The notes: generated by a model not told the origin, from the sequence alone. Shown: positions 10,501-18,036, counted from the stretch's first letter. The stretch: DNA of 64,000 bases from Aeribacillus composti (GCF_007827555.1 NZ_VISS01000016.1:1-64000), one strand, 5' to 3'. Numbers and translations: made by a program.

Positions 10501-12175
10501 TCTAAAAGACGGCACGACGAAGACAAGAAAATTTGATTCGGCGAACCGTGTTATCGAACAATCCGATCGCGGTGGACTGCAAAAATGGCAATATCCAACG
10601 ACATCGGATAAATTGCAGCAGTTTATGTTTTCCCACGGCTCCTTTAGCCAAACAGTGAATTTTCAATATAATGCCTTGGACCAAAATACAATTGTGACAG
10701 ACGGGACGTATACGTACCGCTTTGACTACGACGAGAAAGGAAACATCCGCACCTTCACGACAGGAAACGGAGCCGGTTCAACCTTTATATATGATGATCG
10801 CGGCCTCGTCGAAAACGTATCGGTTGGTACAGCGGACGGAAAAGAAATACTGTCCGAAACGTACCGTTATGATGAAAACGGCAATCGGACGAAAGTGGAA
10901 TTCCCAACAGGAAAAGCAATCGATTACCGTTATGATGAGCTGGATCAATTAGTGGAAGAAGAGCTTCCAGATGGAACGAAGATCGAGTATACGTATGATG
11001 GATTCGGCAACCGGACGAAAGTCGTGAAAACAAAGGGTGGGCAGTCGACGACGACAAATGCCGATTATAACGAGGCCAATCAGCTTATTCGGTTTGGCAG
11101 TGAAACGATCACGTACGATGCCAACGGCAACCGATTAGAAGACGGCCAGTATCGATATGAATGGAACGAAGCCGATCAATTGGTTTCCGTTACAAGAAAA
11201 GGAGAAAGCACGCCGTTTGTCACCTACAAATACGATGAAGATGGCCGGCGCATTCAAAAGAAAGTAAATGGGGTTGTGACCAACTACCATTATCAAGGCG
11301 ACAGCCTCAACGTTCTGTATGAAACCGATGCAAGCGGAAATGTGGTAAGATCGTATATATACGGAGAAAACGGCCAGCTCTTGGCGATGAAAAAGGGCAA
11401 TGCCACCTACTTTTACCACTATAACGCGCATGGCGATGTCATTGCTTTGACGGATGCGCAAGGAAACATTGCCGCGCGCTATCAATACGATACATGGGGC
11501 AAGATTCTTTCCCAATCGGGGGATATGGCAGCGGAAAACCCATATCGCTACGCAGGATACCAATATGACGAAGAGACCGGACTGCACTATTTGATTGCCC
11601 GATACTATCACCCAGAGCATGGCGTGTTCTTATCTTTAGATCCCGACCCGGGGGATGACGATGATATCCTCACACAAAACGGTTATACGTACGCAAATAA
11701 CAACCCGGTGATGCTGGTCGATCCGGATGGGCATTGGGTATGGCTGGCCATCAATGCAGGGTTTGCGGTTTATGACGGGTATAAGGCATATAAGTCAGGA
11801 AAAGGATGGAAAGGTGTCGCGGCTGCTGCAGCTATTGGTTTTGTTGGTGGAGGAAGACTCAAAGCGGCAAAACACTCTGTTTATGTCTTAAAGAAAGGAA
11901 ATGTAGTAAAATATGTCGGAAGAACTAAAAATATTAAGAAGAGAAGATATGTCCATAGTAAAAACCATTCTAATTTAGATTTTGAAGAAGTTGCTAGCAA
12001 TCTGTCCTGGGGACAAGCGCGTGGATTAGAACACCGCCTATATTTGAAACACGGTGGAAAAAGTAAGCTTAGAAACAAGATAAGACCTATTAGTAAAAGA
12101 AATAAAAAGTATAGAAAATATATGAGCGAATCTAGAAGGATTTATAAAGAAGTAATAAGAAGATACGGTTGGTGA
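7478..12175 (+). CDS. WapA/Rhs-type toxin, YD-repeat shell and GIY-YIG-like C-terminal nuclease
   Basis: The remaining 1,565 codons of the same toxin, in the +1 frame. The TTG at 7478 lies inside the third fibronectin-like module, so an independent start is unlikely. In order: the end of that module; a DUF6531-type segment (7813-8010); Rhs/YD repeats (8180-9020); two carbohydrate-binding-like beta-sandwich domains, each starting with an N-S-x-F-E-(Q/G) motif (9020-9995); more YD repeats (10000-11500); and the Rhs core end (YDEETGLHYLIARYYHP) closed by LVDPDGH at 11716-11736. The toxin tip begins here. It carries the marks of a GIY-YIG nuclease: SVYVL, then KYVGRT, an Arg in KKRRYVH, and a Glu in ARGLEHRL. 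It is expected to be released from the Rhs shell inside a neighbouring cell and cut nucleic acid. The stop is four bases before the immunity gene. Confidence 0.85.
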   Translation: MEKIPGATGYKVWIFNGQYYEAFDVGDVDHWTTQNKGIWPTSEEIQKGASGSLTLHHDGKGLELPKDPSPLYAKMGTNYATSTNYWFRLSAYDADGETIYSNQALTVKIPEGNEYLGKEEYWSIIDVPYASVNAATGNLIVDEDDVSISGRGPGLGMTRTYNSLSTSDGLFGKGWQSDAEISIIAQGKEARFTDEDGTLHIFTKLSDGTYKAPTGVYLELSETADEYILTDKDQTKIHFRKSDGKLTKMVNGHGNTTTYSYANGKLVSIIDASGRKLTMEYNASGKIQKITDPLNRSITFEYQNGLLTKVTKAGKETTRYEYNEHGRLEKVYEPTHTEAKAVVNQFIYNGDRISQVIDPENRIYKLNYDQTKRQLVVIQPNGRKIQYTFNEAANPIQIIEDAGGLNITTSYVYEGNNLVESRDPNDQNAVKPTETYTYDANGNVLTVKDQYGTETYKYNKNNDVISETDTEGDTTTIAYDGLNPVSETDQSGKTSSIAKYDTYGNIIEESNTLGSAANLLSNSGFEQGITAWNLLRSNDSGQLFEDTNRHHRSLGRKTLKIVTASSSPGTELGYVAATQEIAVKPNTTYTLSGKIKTNLTKANAFFNIEFLDSQNRRISWADNRYSQLTGTRPWTERQVTFTTPPSTVKIRVYLEVDHKSPDASGEAWFDSIQLEEAQVSSSYNPVINSSFEGTIANWNGTGGSVDSTQSFDGGSSLKFSRTSTTQSAGEYKQTVIVGQTSNDTPLRLTLTGLSKAQDVKANGTVSPSDYSITAKAYFTDGATQTYTADFPIGTQEWNRAAVSINPSKPIDKIDVSVVFRGNYTGTVWFDAIRLMEGNVVTKNKYDSSGNYVIQETDEAGYVTKKNYDAVGNILSEFDEKGNKKEYTYDLSNRLKQLLLANGTSVNYDYDANGNMTSKVIRTSGGRSQTFTYSYDAADKLIKTVGPLKDTTTNEYDANGNKTKTVLPKGNTIQWSYDGTERVKTISYNNVPYYEFSYDKNGNELSVQYLKDGTTKTRKFDSANRVIEQSDRGGLQKWQYPTTSDKLQQFMFSHGSFSQTVNFQYNALDQNTIVTDGTYTYRFDYDEKGNIRTFTTGNGAGSTFIYDDRGLVENVSVGTADGKEILSETYRYDENGNRTKVEFPTGKAIDYRYDELDQLVEEELPDGTKIEYTYDGFGNRTKVVKTKGGQSTTTNADYNEANQLIRFGSETITYDANGNRLEDGQYRYEWNEADQLVSVTRKGESTPFVTYKYDEDGRRIQKKVNGVVTNYHYQGDSLNVLYETDASGNVVRSYIYGENGQLLAMKKGNATYFYHYNAHGDVIALTDAQGNIAARYQYDTWGKILSQSGDMAAENPYRYAGYQYDEETGLHYLIARYYHPEHGVFLSLDPDPGDDDDILTQNGYTYANNNPVMLVDPDGHWVWLAINAGFAVYDGYKAYKSGKGWKGVAAAAAIGFVGGGRLKAAKHSVYVLKKGNVVKYVGRTKNIKKRRYVHSKNHSNLDFEEVASNLSWGQARGLEHRLYLKHGGKSKLRNKIRPISKRNKKYRKYMSESRRIYKEVIRRYGW

Positions 12176-12179
12176 TTGT

Positions 12180-12905
12180 ATGTCATTCTGGGAAAGCATA
12201 AAGAACAAGGAAACAATTATTTTAAGTGATGATGCAATCGATTTGTTAAGTGATACGCTATTAGAAATCAAAAAAATTTATGAAGAAGATTTAGAAAGAA
12301 AACCAACGGTGGCTGAATTAGAAGCATTGATTATGGAGGCTATACAACTTGATTCAAATATAGCTGAACAATTGGAGGAAATGGAAATCTCCGATGTAAA
12401 ATTTAAGTTGAAAAAGAGAAAAAAGGTTCCTAACATTGAACCAGGCATTGTATTTGCAATCCCGCTTAAAGAAATTGAAAAATATGCTTATGGTTTAGTA
12501 GTAAAAGGAGAAGGTCTAAAGGATGACATTTATATACAATATTTTGATATCTTCACTAATGAAATATTAGATATAAAAAACTTTAGTAATCAATTTGAAA
12601 AACTTTCTGTTCTATATACTATTAACAGTGGAATATATGGAATCGTTAATAAAGAATGGAAAATTATTGGGAAATTGTCTAAAGGAAAATTCAATCCTGA
12701 AGAATATGAGTTACCTGATTTTGTGTTTTACAATGGTAAGGAATATTTTGTGAGTCGAGGGGATGCGAATACACCAATAGCAGAATTAGAGCCTATTTCT
12801 AAAGAGGAAGGGGAAAAAATAAAAAATCCAATTGGTCTGATTGGTAGTAATAATATAGTGGAAATGCTTGTAAAATCTTACTATGAAAAGCAAACGAGAA
12901 AATAG
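12180..12905 (+). CDS. Cognate immunity protein, Imm26-like
   Basis: A 241-residue, acidic, cytosolic protein starting four bases after the toxin stop, the position of an immunity gene in WapA/Rhs loci. An N-terminal helical part (about 1-75) is followed by a domain opening with PGIVFAIPLKE and YAYGLVV (about 96-120), which resembles the Imm26 pattern 'PGdvFaIPL..gkYafGrV'. I infer that it binds and blocks the GIY-YIG-like toxin tip and so protects the producer and its siblings. The ribosome binding site is weak (GGTTGGTGAT), suggesting coupling to toxin translation. The family call rests on motif memory; the role rests mainly on position. Confidence 0.65.
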   Translation: MSFWESIKNKETIILSDDAIDLLSDTLLEIKKIYEEDLERKPTVAELEALIMEAIQLDSNIAEQLEEMEISDVKFKLKKRKKVPNIEPGIVFAIPLKEIEKYAYGLVVKGEGLKDDIYIQYFDIFTNEILDIKNFSNQFEKLSVLYTINSGIYGIVNKEWKIIGKLSKGKFNPEEYELPDFVFYNGKEYFVSRGDANTPIAELEPISKEEGEKIKNPIGLIGSNNIVEMLVKSYYEKQTRK

Positions 12906-12919
12906 TAATTAGCTTCTTT

Positions 12920-12955
12920 AAGGTTATCCCATGATTTAAGGAATAACCTTTTTTA
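12920..12955 (+). terminator. Terminator after immunity gene 1
   Basis: AAGGTTATCC at 12920-12929 pairs with 12940-12950 (one bulge), followed by a T run. It separates the expressed toxin/immunity pair from the first orphan cassette. Confidence 0.8.
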
Positions 12956-12965
12956 TTATACAGTG

Positions 12966-13127
12966 AAGATAGTTAACGAATTCAAAAGAACATTAATAGC
13001 GTAATTACAAACTACCATTACCAAGGCGACAGCTTGAATGTTCTGTACGAAACGGATGCGAGCGGAAATGTGGTAAGATCGTATGTATACGGAGAAAACG
13101 GCCAGCTGTTGGCGATGAAAAAGGGCA
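12966..13127 (+). pseudogene. Orphan cassette 1: leading Rhs-core fragment
   Basis: Homologous to the parental toxin around 11235-11400. It begins with a degenerate stretch reading ED-S-stop-RIQKNIN and continues as TNYHYQGDS..NVLYETDASG and GENGQLLAMKKGNATY. One extra base near 13139 (ACATTCTACC against ACTTTTACC in the parent) shifts the frame, so the fragment is not continuous with the toxin-bearing part. There is no start signal. Such fragments are the upstream homology arm through which a displaced toxin cassette can recombine into the expressed gene. Confidence 0.75.
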
Positions 13128-13925
13128 ATGCCACCTACATTCTACCACTACAACGCGCATGGCGATGTCATTGCTTTAACGGATGCACAAGGAAACATTG
13201 CCGCGCGCTATCAATACGATACATGGGGCAAGATTCTTTCCCAATTGGGGGATATGGCAGCGGAAAACCCATATCGCTACGCCGGATACCAATATGACGA
13301 AGAGACTGGACTGCACTATTTGATTGCCCGATACTATCATCCAACGCATGGCGTGTTCCTATCCCTAGATCCAGATCAGGGGGATGCGGACGATATCCTC
13401 ACGCAAAACGGATATACGTACGCGAACAACAACCCAGTCATGTTGGTCGATCCGGATGGGCATTTTGTGTGGATGGCTATTAATGCGGGATTTGCGGCGT
13501 ATGATGGGTATAAAGCCTTTAAAAAAGGTGGTTGGAAAGCGGCGGCGATTGCAGTAGGCGTAGGGCTTGTTGGTGGTGCTGCGTTTAAAGGTGCCAAAAT
13601 TGCATATAGAGCATATAAAGCAGGTAAATTTTCAAGAACTTATAGGCTAGCGAAAAAAGTTGCAAAAAAACATGGAGGTACTTTGGAAAGAGCTAAGGGC
13701 AATGGATGGAAAGTATCTATTCCTGATGGAAAGCACTCCTATCGGGTTAGAGTGATGAATGCTGGCTCTGGTAATAGAAAGAAAGCATATTATCGAATAA
13801 GTCATTCCAAATATGGTTCATTCGATAGGTATGGCAACAAAAGTAGTGATAGGCTACACACACATATTAATCTTTCAAGGAAATCTTATAAAGAAATAAG
13901 CCGTATTTTAAATAAAAAATATTAG
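13128..13925 (+). CDS. Orphan cassette 1: Rhs core end plus C-terminal toxin
   Basis: A 265-codon frame without a ribosome binding site; its first ATG is incidental. Residues 4-110 repeat the parental Rhs core nearly word for word (YQYDEETGLHYLIARYYHP, then NPVMLVDPDGH). After a similar Ala/Gly-rich pretoxin stretch the sequence becomes unique: a basic domain with KVAKKHGG, GWKVSIPDG, RVRVMNAGSGN, YYRISHSKYG and SSDRLHTHINLS. The invariant-looking His, Arg and Ser residues suggest a small RNase-type toxin, but I cannot name the family. It is probably silent until recombined downstream of the parental DPDGH junction. The gene for its immunity protein follows after 19 bases. Confidence 0.65.
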   Translation: MPPTFYHYNAHGDVIALTDAQGNIAARYQYDTWGKILSQLGDMAAENPYRYAGYQYDEETGLHYLIARYYHPTHGVFLSLDPDQGDADDILTQNGYTYANNNPVMLVDPDGHFVWMAINAGFAAYDGYKAFKKGGWKAAAIAVGVGLVGGAAFKGAKIAYRAYKAGKFSRTYRLAKKVAKKHGGTLERAKGNGWKVSIPDGKHSYRVRVMNAGSGNRKKAYYRISHSKYGSFDRYGNKSSDRLHTHINLSRKSYKEISRILNKKY

Positions 13926-13944
13926 AACAGAAAGAAGGAGTAAT

Positions 13945-14364
13945 ATGGGGAACGCTGATATACAGAAAATACTTGATAAGCTATGGGGCGCTGAAATTTT
14001 AGATACACAAGTAGACTTACTAAATGACATTATAAAATTTAAGATTAAGATTACGGATGATAAGGTTGTAAAATTTCATGAAATAGCTTTTATTGATGTT
14101 TCTTCATTTTACTTTGTGAAGGATAGTGAAGAATTTAGATTTAATTTTTATGATAGGGAAAAAGTGGATTTTTTGGAGTTAACCTCCATCCATTATCAAA
14201 ACGAACCTTTAGGTGAACTACATTTTTGCTTACCAAATGAGGAGGAATGGAGTAAACAATATCATTCTAAAGTAAATATTATAATAGAAATTTGGGATTC
14301 AATTTTGTTGATTGAGACAAGAAAAATTTCTTTAGATGGAAAAATAATAAATATAAAAAAATAA
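13945..14364 (+). CDS. Immunity protein of orphan cassette 1, YxiG-like
   Basis: 139 residues, cytosolic, with a good ribosome binding site (AAGGAG seven bases before the ATG). The sequence DKLWGAEILDTQVDLL and a later FIDVSSFYFVKD recall the YxiG-like proteins found beside B. subtilis wapA; this is a resemblance by eye only. Keeping immunity genes of displaced toxins lets a strain resist relatives carrying that toxin, which would explain why this gene is intact while the Rhs fragment in front is not. Confidence 0.6.
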   Translation: MGNADIQKILDKLWGAEILDTQVDLLNDIIKFKIKITDDKVVKFHEIAFIDVSSFYFVKDSEEFRFNFYDREKVDFLELTSIHYQNEPLGELHFCLPNEEEWSKQYHSKVNIIIEIWDSILLIETRKISLDGKIINIKK

Positions 14365-14667
14365 TTTATTATTTGATTTTGAATTGAGGATGGCTATTTT
14401 GTTAGAAGAGCACGAAAAATTTTTTGTTGTACTCTACAAGAGTTAATCATTACTTCAACTTCAGATGGTATTGACAGAATTTTATTAGAAAGAAATTAAA
14501 AACTTAAATATGAGAGGGAAATTTATCGTTTAAAAGGGGGAATCACCCCCTTTTTTTATAGTTAAATTTTTGAGGATTATTTATAAACATCGTTTAGCCT
14601 AATTTTAGCTAGATTAACCTTTGAAGACATAGGTTCGTTTAAACAGCCTTTAGTTACAATGAACAAC
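14365..14667. other. Spacer between orphan cassettes 1 and 2
   Basis: AT-rich, without a credible gene. Two short open stretches (from 14391 and around 14458-14496) end quickly and look like coding debris. The terminator at 14532-14558 lies inside. From about 14668 the sequence turns into Rhs core again. Confidence 0.5.
14532..14558 (+). terminator. Terminator after immunity gene of cassette 1
   Basis: A perfect 9-bp stem, 14532-14540 with 14546-14554, five G-C pairs, loop AATCA, then T. Confidence 0.9.
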
Positions 14668-15732
14668 AACTATACTTATGACGGATTTAATTAGTTGAAA
14701 GAAAGTTGCGAAAACAAAGGATGGACAGTCGACGACGACAAATGCCGATTATAACGGGCCAATCAGCTTATTCGGTTTGGCAGCGAAACGATGAGGTACG
14801 ATGCCAACTGCAACCGATTGGAAGACGGCCAGTATCGATATGAATGGAACGAAGCCGATCAATTGGTTTCCGTTACAAGAAAAGGAGAAAGCACGCCGTT
14901 TGTCACCTACAAATACGATGAAGATGGCCGGCGCATTCAAAAGAAAGTAAATGGGGTTGTGACCAACTACCATTATCAAGGCGACAGCCTCAACGTTCTG
15001 TATGAAACCGATGCAAGCGGAAATGTGGTAAGATCGTATATATACGGAGAAAACGGCCAGCTCTTGGCGATGAAAAAAGGTAGTGCCACCTACTTCTACC
15101 ACTACAACGCGCATGGCGATGTCATCGCTTTAACCGATGCCCAAGGAAACATTGCCGCGCGCTATCAATACGATACATGGGGCAAGATTCTTTCCCAATC
15201 GGGGGATATGGCAGCGGAAAACCCATACGATATGCAGGATATCAATATGACAACGAAACGGGTCTATACTACCTGATCGCCCGATACTACCACCCAGAGC
15301 GTGGCGTGTTCCTATCTTTAGATCCCGACCGAGGGATGACGATGACATCCTCACGCAAAACGGGTATACGTATGCAAACAACGACCTGGTGATGTTGGTC
15401 GATCCGGATAGGCACAGGGCTAAATTATTTAAAGACATATTTCAAAAGATAAAGAAAACAGGCTTTAAAATTTACAAAATAGGACGGATAAAGGGGGCAA
15501 ACGATTCGAGTAAAGGATATTGGGGAGTTCTTTATTCTACTAAAAATAATAAAGGTAAAAGGAAATATAGATCTATAGAACTATAGAACTCCATCCTCCG
15601 CATAATAACCATGGTTATCATTTACAAAGTAACAAGTTTACTAAAAATCATCCTCATTTTAAAGGTAAATTTTATAGAAGTGGAGAAGCCTGGAGGATTA
15701 CAATATGGAAAGTGAAGAACAGGAAAAAATAG
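14668..15732 (+). pseudogene. Orphan cassette 2: Rhs core end plus toxin, multiply frameshifted
   Basis: It starts as a decayed copy of the parental YTYDGFGNRT region (stop at 14690-14692), loses one base in TATAACGGGCC (14752), then gives a long open core (14791-15230). One base is missing at the NPYRYAG site (about 15228) and another in the DPD..DD segment (about 15333), before LVDPDRH at 15395-15415. The toxin reads KLFKDIFQKIKKTGFKIYK, GYWGVLYSTKN and KYRSIEL, then breaks at an exact 8-bp tandem duplication (15575-15582/15583-15590). Removing one unit restores IELHPPHNNHGYHLQ and a tail ending at 15732. The His-rich motif suggests a metal- or nucleic-acid-active enzyme; the family is unknown. 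The DPDGH junction has become DPDRH. Confidence 0.75.
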
Positions 15733-15771
15733 CTTATATATTTTGTAAAATGTTTATATGTGGAGGGAAAA

Positions 15772-16119
15772 ATGAATTTTTTTAAAAAGATTTTCTTTAG
15801 CAAATATGAACAGTTTGCTAAAGAGCTTGGCTATCGTACATGGTCTGAGGCTAGTGATAATACATTCTTTATGTTTCATATTCCAGAAGACGGGGGATGG
15901 TATGTTACTGAATTGCCAAATAGAACTTGGGCAGTATGGAATAATGAAGGAGATCCACCTTATAGTTTTGTTACTTTTCTGACATGGAGTGAAACGATAA
16001 GGTATTTGAGGAAGTTGTTTAATGAATATGGTTATCCTGAAACTTATTGGGCTCCAGAAGGATATGACATTGATGATGATATGTTTTTAAATCCACCTCA
16101 AAAAGATAAGAAGTTATAG
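15772..16119 (+). CDS. Putative immunity protein of orphan cassette 2
   Basis: 115 residues, starting at the ATG 15772 behind GGAGGG. Rich in Trp and Tyr (YRTWSEASDN, GGWYVTELPNRTWAVWN), acidic, with no signal or membrane segment. I do not recognise the family. Its place directly behind the decayed toxin tip and before a terminator marks it as the immunity gene. It is intact although its toxin is broken by several frameshifts. Confidence 0.6.
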   Translation: MNFFKKIFFSKYEQFAKELGYRTWSEASDNTFFMFHIPEDGGWYVTELPNRTWAVWNNEGDPPYSFVTFLTWSETIRYLRKLFNEYGYPETYWAPEGYDIDDDMFLNPPQKDKKL

Positions 16120-16145
16120 ACTATGTAAGAAATTTTATAAGAGAG

Positions 16146-16184
16146 AAAGGCAGGTTTCTTAGCTAGGGGAAATCTGCCTTTTCA
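16146..16184 (+). terminator. Terminator after immunity gene of cassette 2
   Basis: AAAGGCAGGTTT (16146-16157) pairs with AAATCTGCCTTT (16170-16181) over 12 bp with one G-T pair, followed by T. Confidence 0.85.
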
Positions 16185-16192
16185 ATTACGAG

Positions 16193-16842
16193 GTTTGGGG
16201 AAACCATCTCAGAATTCGGGAAACAGAAGAAAAAACCCTATCGCTATGCGGGATACCAAATATGACCAAGAAACGGGTCTATACTACCTGATCGCCCGAT
16301 ACTACCATCCAACTCATGGCGTGTTCTTGTCCATGGACCCTGATCTGGGAGATTCGGACGATATCTTGACGCAGAACGGCTATACGTATGCAAACAACAA
16401 CCCGGTGATGCTGGTCGATCCGGATGGGCATTATGCTCATATTGTTATTATAGCTGGAATGGGGGCTTATAGAGCTTATAAGATTTATAAGGTCTACAAG
16501 AAGTATAAAAAAATTTCAAAAAAATATCATTCGAATCGTAAAAGAAATTCTGCGATACATCATGGATATGAAATTACTAATAAAGTAGTTAAAGTTGGTA
16601 TTAGTAGTGGAAGGATTTCTAAAAAGGGAAAATCATATCGCGCTGAAAGACAAGTTAGAAAGTGGAATAGGCAATACAGGACAGATCGGTATGCTTCACG
16701 AATAGTAAAAACTAACATACGTGGTAGGTATAATGCACTGAGATGGAAAAAAGGCATAAGGAATACATTAATAGAATCCAGCCTAACAACAAATTATCAC
16801 CTCCATTTCACTATCGTCCATAAATTTAATAAAAGGAAGTGA
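16193..16842 (+). pseudogene. Orphan cassette 3: short Rhs core end plus C-terminal toxin
   Basis: Homology to the parental core begins at about 16193. A 1-base insertion near 16258 (CCAAATATGACC) puts the leading bases out of frame. From there the frame is open to 16842: YDQETGLYYLIARYYHP, ..NPVMLVDPDGH, then a unique basic tip with VVKVGISSG, KSYRAERQVRKWNRQYRTD, GRYNALRWKKGIRN and a final HFTIVHKFNKRK. The first frame codon, TTG 16195, has no ribosome binding site. The pattern K-V-G-I-S .. R-A-x-x-Q-V-x-x-W-N recalls a toxin tip I associate with the GIY-YIG-like nucleases, but this is uncertain. Four bases separate it from the next gene. Confidence 0.65.
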
Positions 16843-16846
16843 AAAA

Positions 16847-17638
16847 ATGACTGTTATAAGGGATATTCAACTTTCTATTCCAAGTGATATAAACTATTTT
16901 GATCATACTGTAATAGTTGACTATGATACTGGTGAGACAAGCCCCTTTACCGATTATAGGCAAAGCAAGTCCGCCATCTTTCATTATGAAACAAGATGTA
17001 TTACATCACTTTATACTTGTCTTTTGCCCGAAATTCATACAGATGGGGAAAAGGGGGTTATCATCCAATGCGTACCGGAGCTATCTAAATTAAGCGAGAA
17101 AGAAATTGAAATGGAAATGGTACCCGATTTTATTACTGTTTATGTTGAAATGGATTATAATCAATACTTCTCTCTTACGGATGACTTGGAAAAAAAGAAA
17201 ATGGTATTAGAAGTGTTACAAGAGGGTATGGAAAAACTTGCTGATGAGCGAGGATGGGATAAGCAAATTTTTCGTGAAATATACAACAAGATAAAAGAAT
17301 TAAATTACAAAAATACATTTATCTATAAGAAAAAAAGCAGCCCTAATCGTAGATATATATGTAGCATTATATGTGAACACGAAGTCTCTTATGTAGATAT
17401 ATATTTAGAAATAAAACGTCGAAAAGGAAATAAGGTTTTAAAAAAAGAAAGATTGGTAAGAGTAGACAGACCACACGAATCTTTTTATTGGAGATATTTA
17501 GGTGATTTAACATGGACACTAAATCATAAGGTAACATTTACCGATCATTTACATCATTTTGGGTGGGCTGTAACTTTTTTAGAAAAAGAAACGCAGCTTA
17601 TATGGAAAGTAAATAAAGTTTCGTATCTTTCTTCATAA
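16847..17638 (+). CDS. Putative immunity protein of orphan cassette 3
   Basis: 263 residues, with AAAGGAAG placed well before the ATG. No signal peptide or membrane segment. Two halves are visible: residues 1-120 acidic with many Tyr/Asp, and a helical middle (EVLQEGMEKLADERGW) leading to a basic C-terminal half. The family is unknown to me. Its role is inferred from tight spacing behind the cassette-3 toxin. The coding sequence stops directly against the IS200 remnant, so the 3' end may have been set by that element. Confidence 0.5.
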   Translation: MTVIRDIQLSIPSDINYFDHTVIVDYDTGETSPFTDYRQSKSAIFHYETRCITSLYTCLLPEIHTDGEKGVIIQCVPELSKLSEKEIEMEMVPDFITVYVEMDYNQYFSLTDDLEKKKMVLEVLQEGMEKLADERGWDKQIFREIYNKIKELNYKNTFIYKKKSSPNRRYICSIICEHEVSYVDIYLEIKRRKGNKVLKKERLVRVDRPHESFYWRYLGDLTWTLNHKVTFTDHLHHFGWAVTFLEKETQLIWKVNKVSYLSS

Positions 17639-17878
17639 ATTCATATGTTAGTAAATATCCCGCCAAAAATGAGTGTTTCCTCGTTTGTGGGATATTTAAA
17701 AGAGAAAAGTAGTTTAATGATATTTGATAGACATGTACATTTAAAATATCGGTATGGCAACAGAAAATTTTGGTGCAGAGGTTTTTATGTGGATGCGGTA
17801 GGAAGAAATAAGAAAGTAATTGAAGAATATATACGGAATCAAATACAGGATGATATAGTTACAGATCAAATAAGATAG
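17639..17878 (+). pseudogene. tnpA: IS200 transposase TnpA, C-terminal half
   Basis: Reads IHMLVNIPPKMS, FVGYLKEKSSLMIFDRH, YGNRKFWCRGFYVDAVGRN and KKVIEEYIRNQ, the second half of the Y1 single-strand transposase. The catalytic tyrosine is in GFYVDAVG. The His of the HUH metal motif is represented only by IHM at the very start, and about 65 N-terminal residues are absent. The ATG at 17645 has no ribosome binding site. Non-functional. Confidence 0.85.
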
Positions 17879-18036
17879 ATCCGTTCACGGGGAAAGAGAT
17901 AAAAAGTAACCATTTGAGGGCTGCCGGAAGAGAAGTGCGGTTGGCGAACCTTTCATATTCTTTTAGGGGCTGGCCAGTAACAAAGGCTTTCAGCCGTAGA
18001 ACAAACCATCCGTTCACACGGGTGGTTTTGATTTAG
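17639..18036 (+). mobile_element. IS200/IS605-type element, left part deleted
   Basis: It contains the 3' half of tnpA and a typical right end: a GGGGCTGGCC block at 17967-17976 and then the subterminal hairpin 18004-18012/18019-18027 (loop TTCACA), ending near GGTTTTGATTT. No left-end hairpin is present; the element joins the stop codon of the immunity gene directly. Elements of this type move as single strands and need both ends, so it is immobile. Confidence 0.8.

Noticed and set aside
11135..11620. 161-codon minus-strand frame, repeated at 14749-15114
   Set aside because: It occurs twice only because the Rhs core underneath is duplicated; it is a shadow frame.
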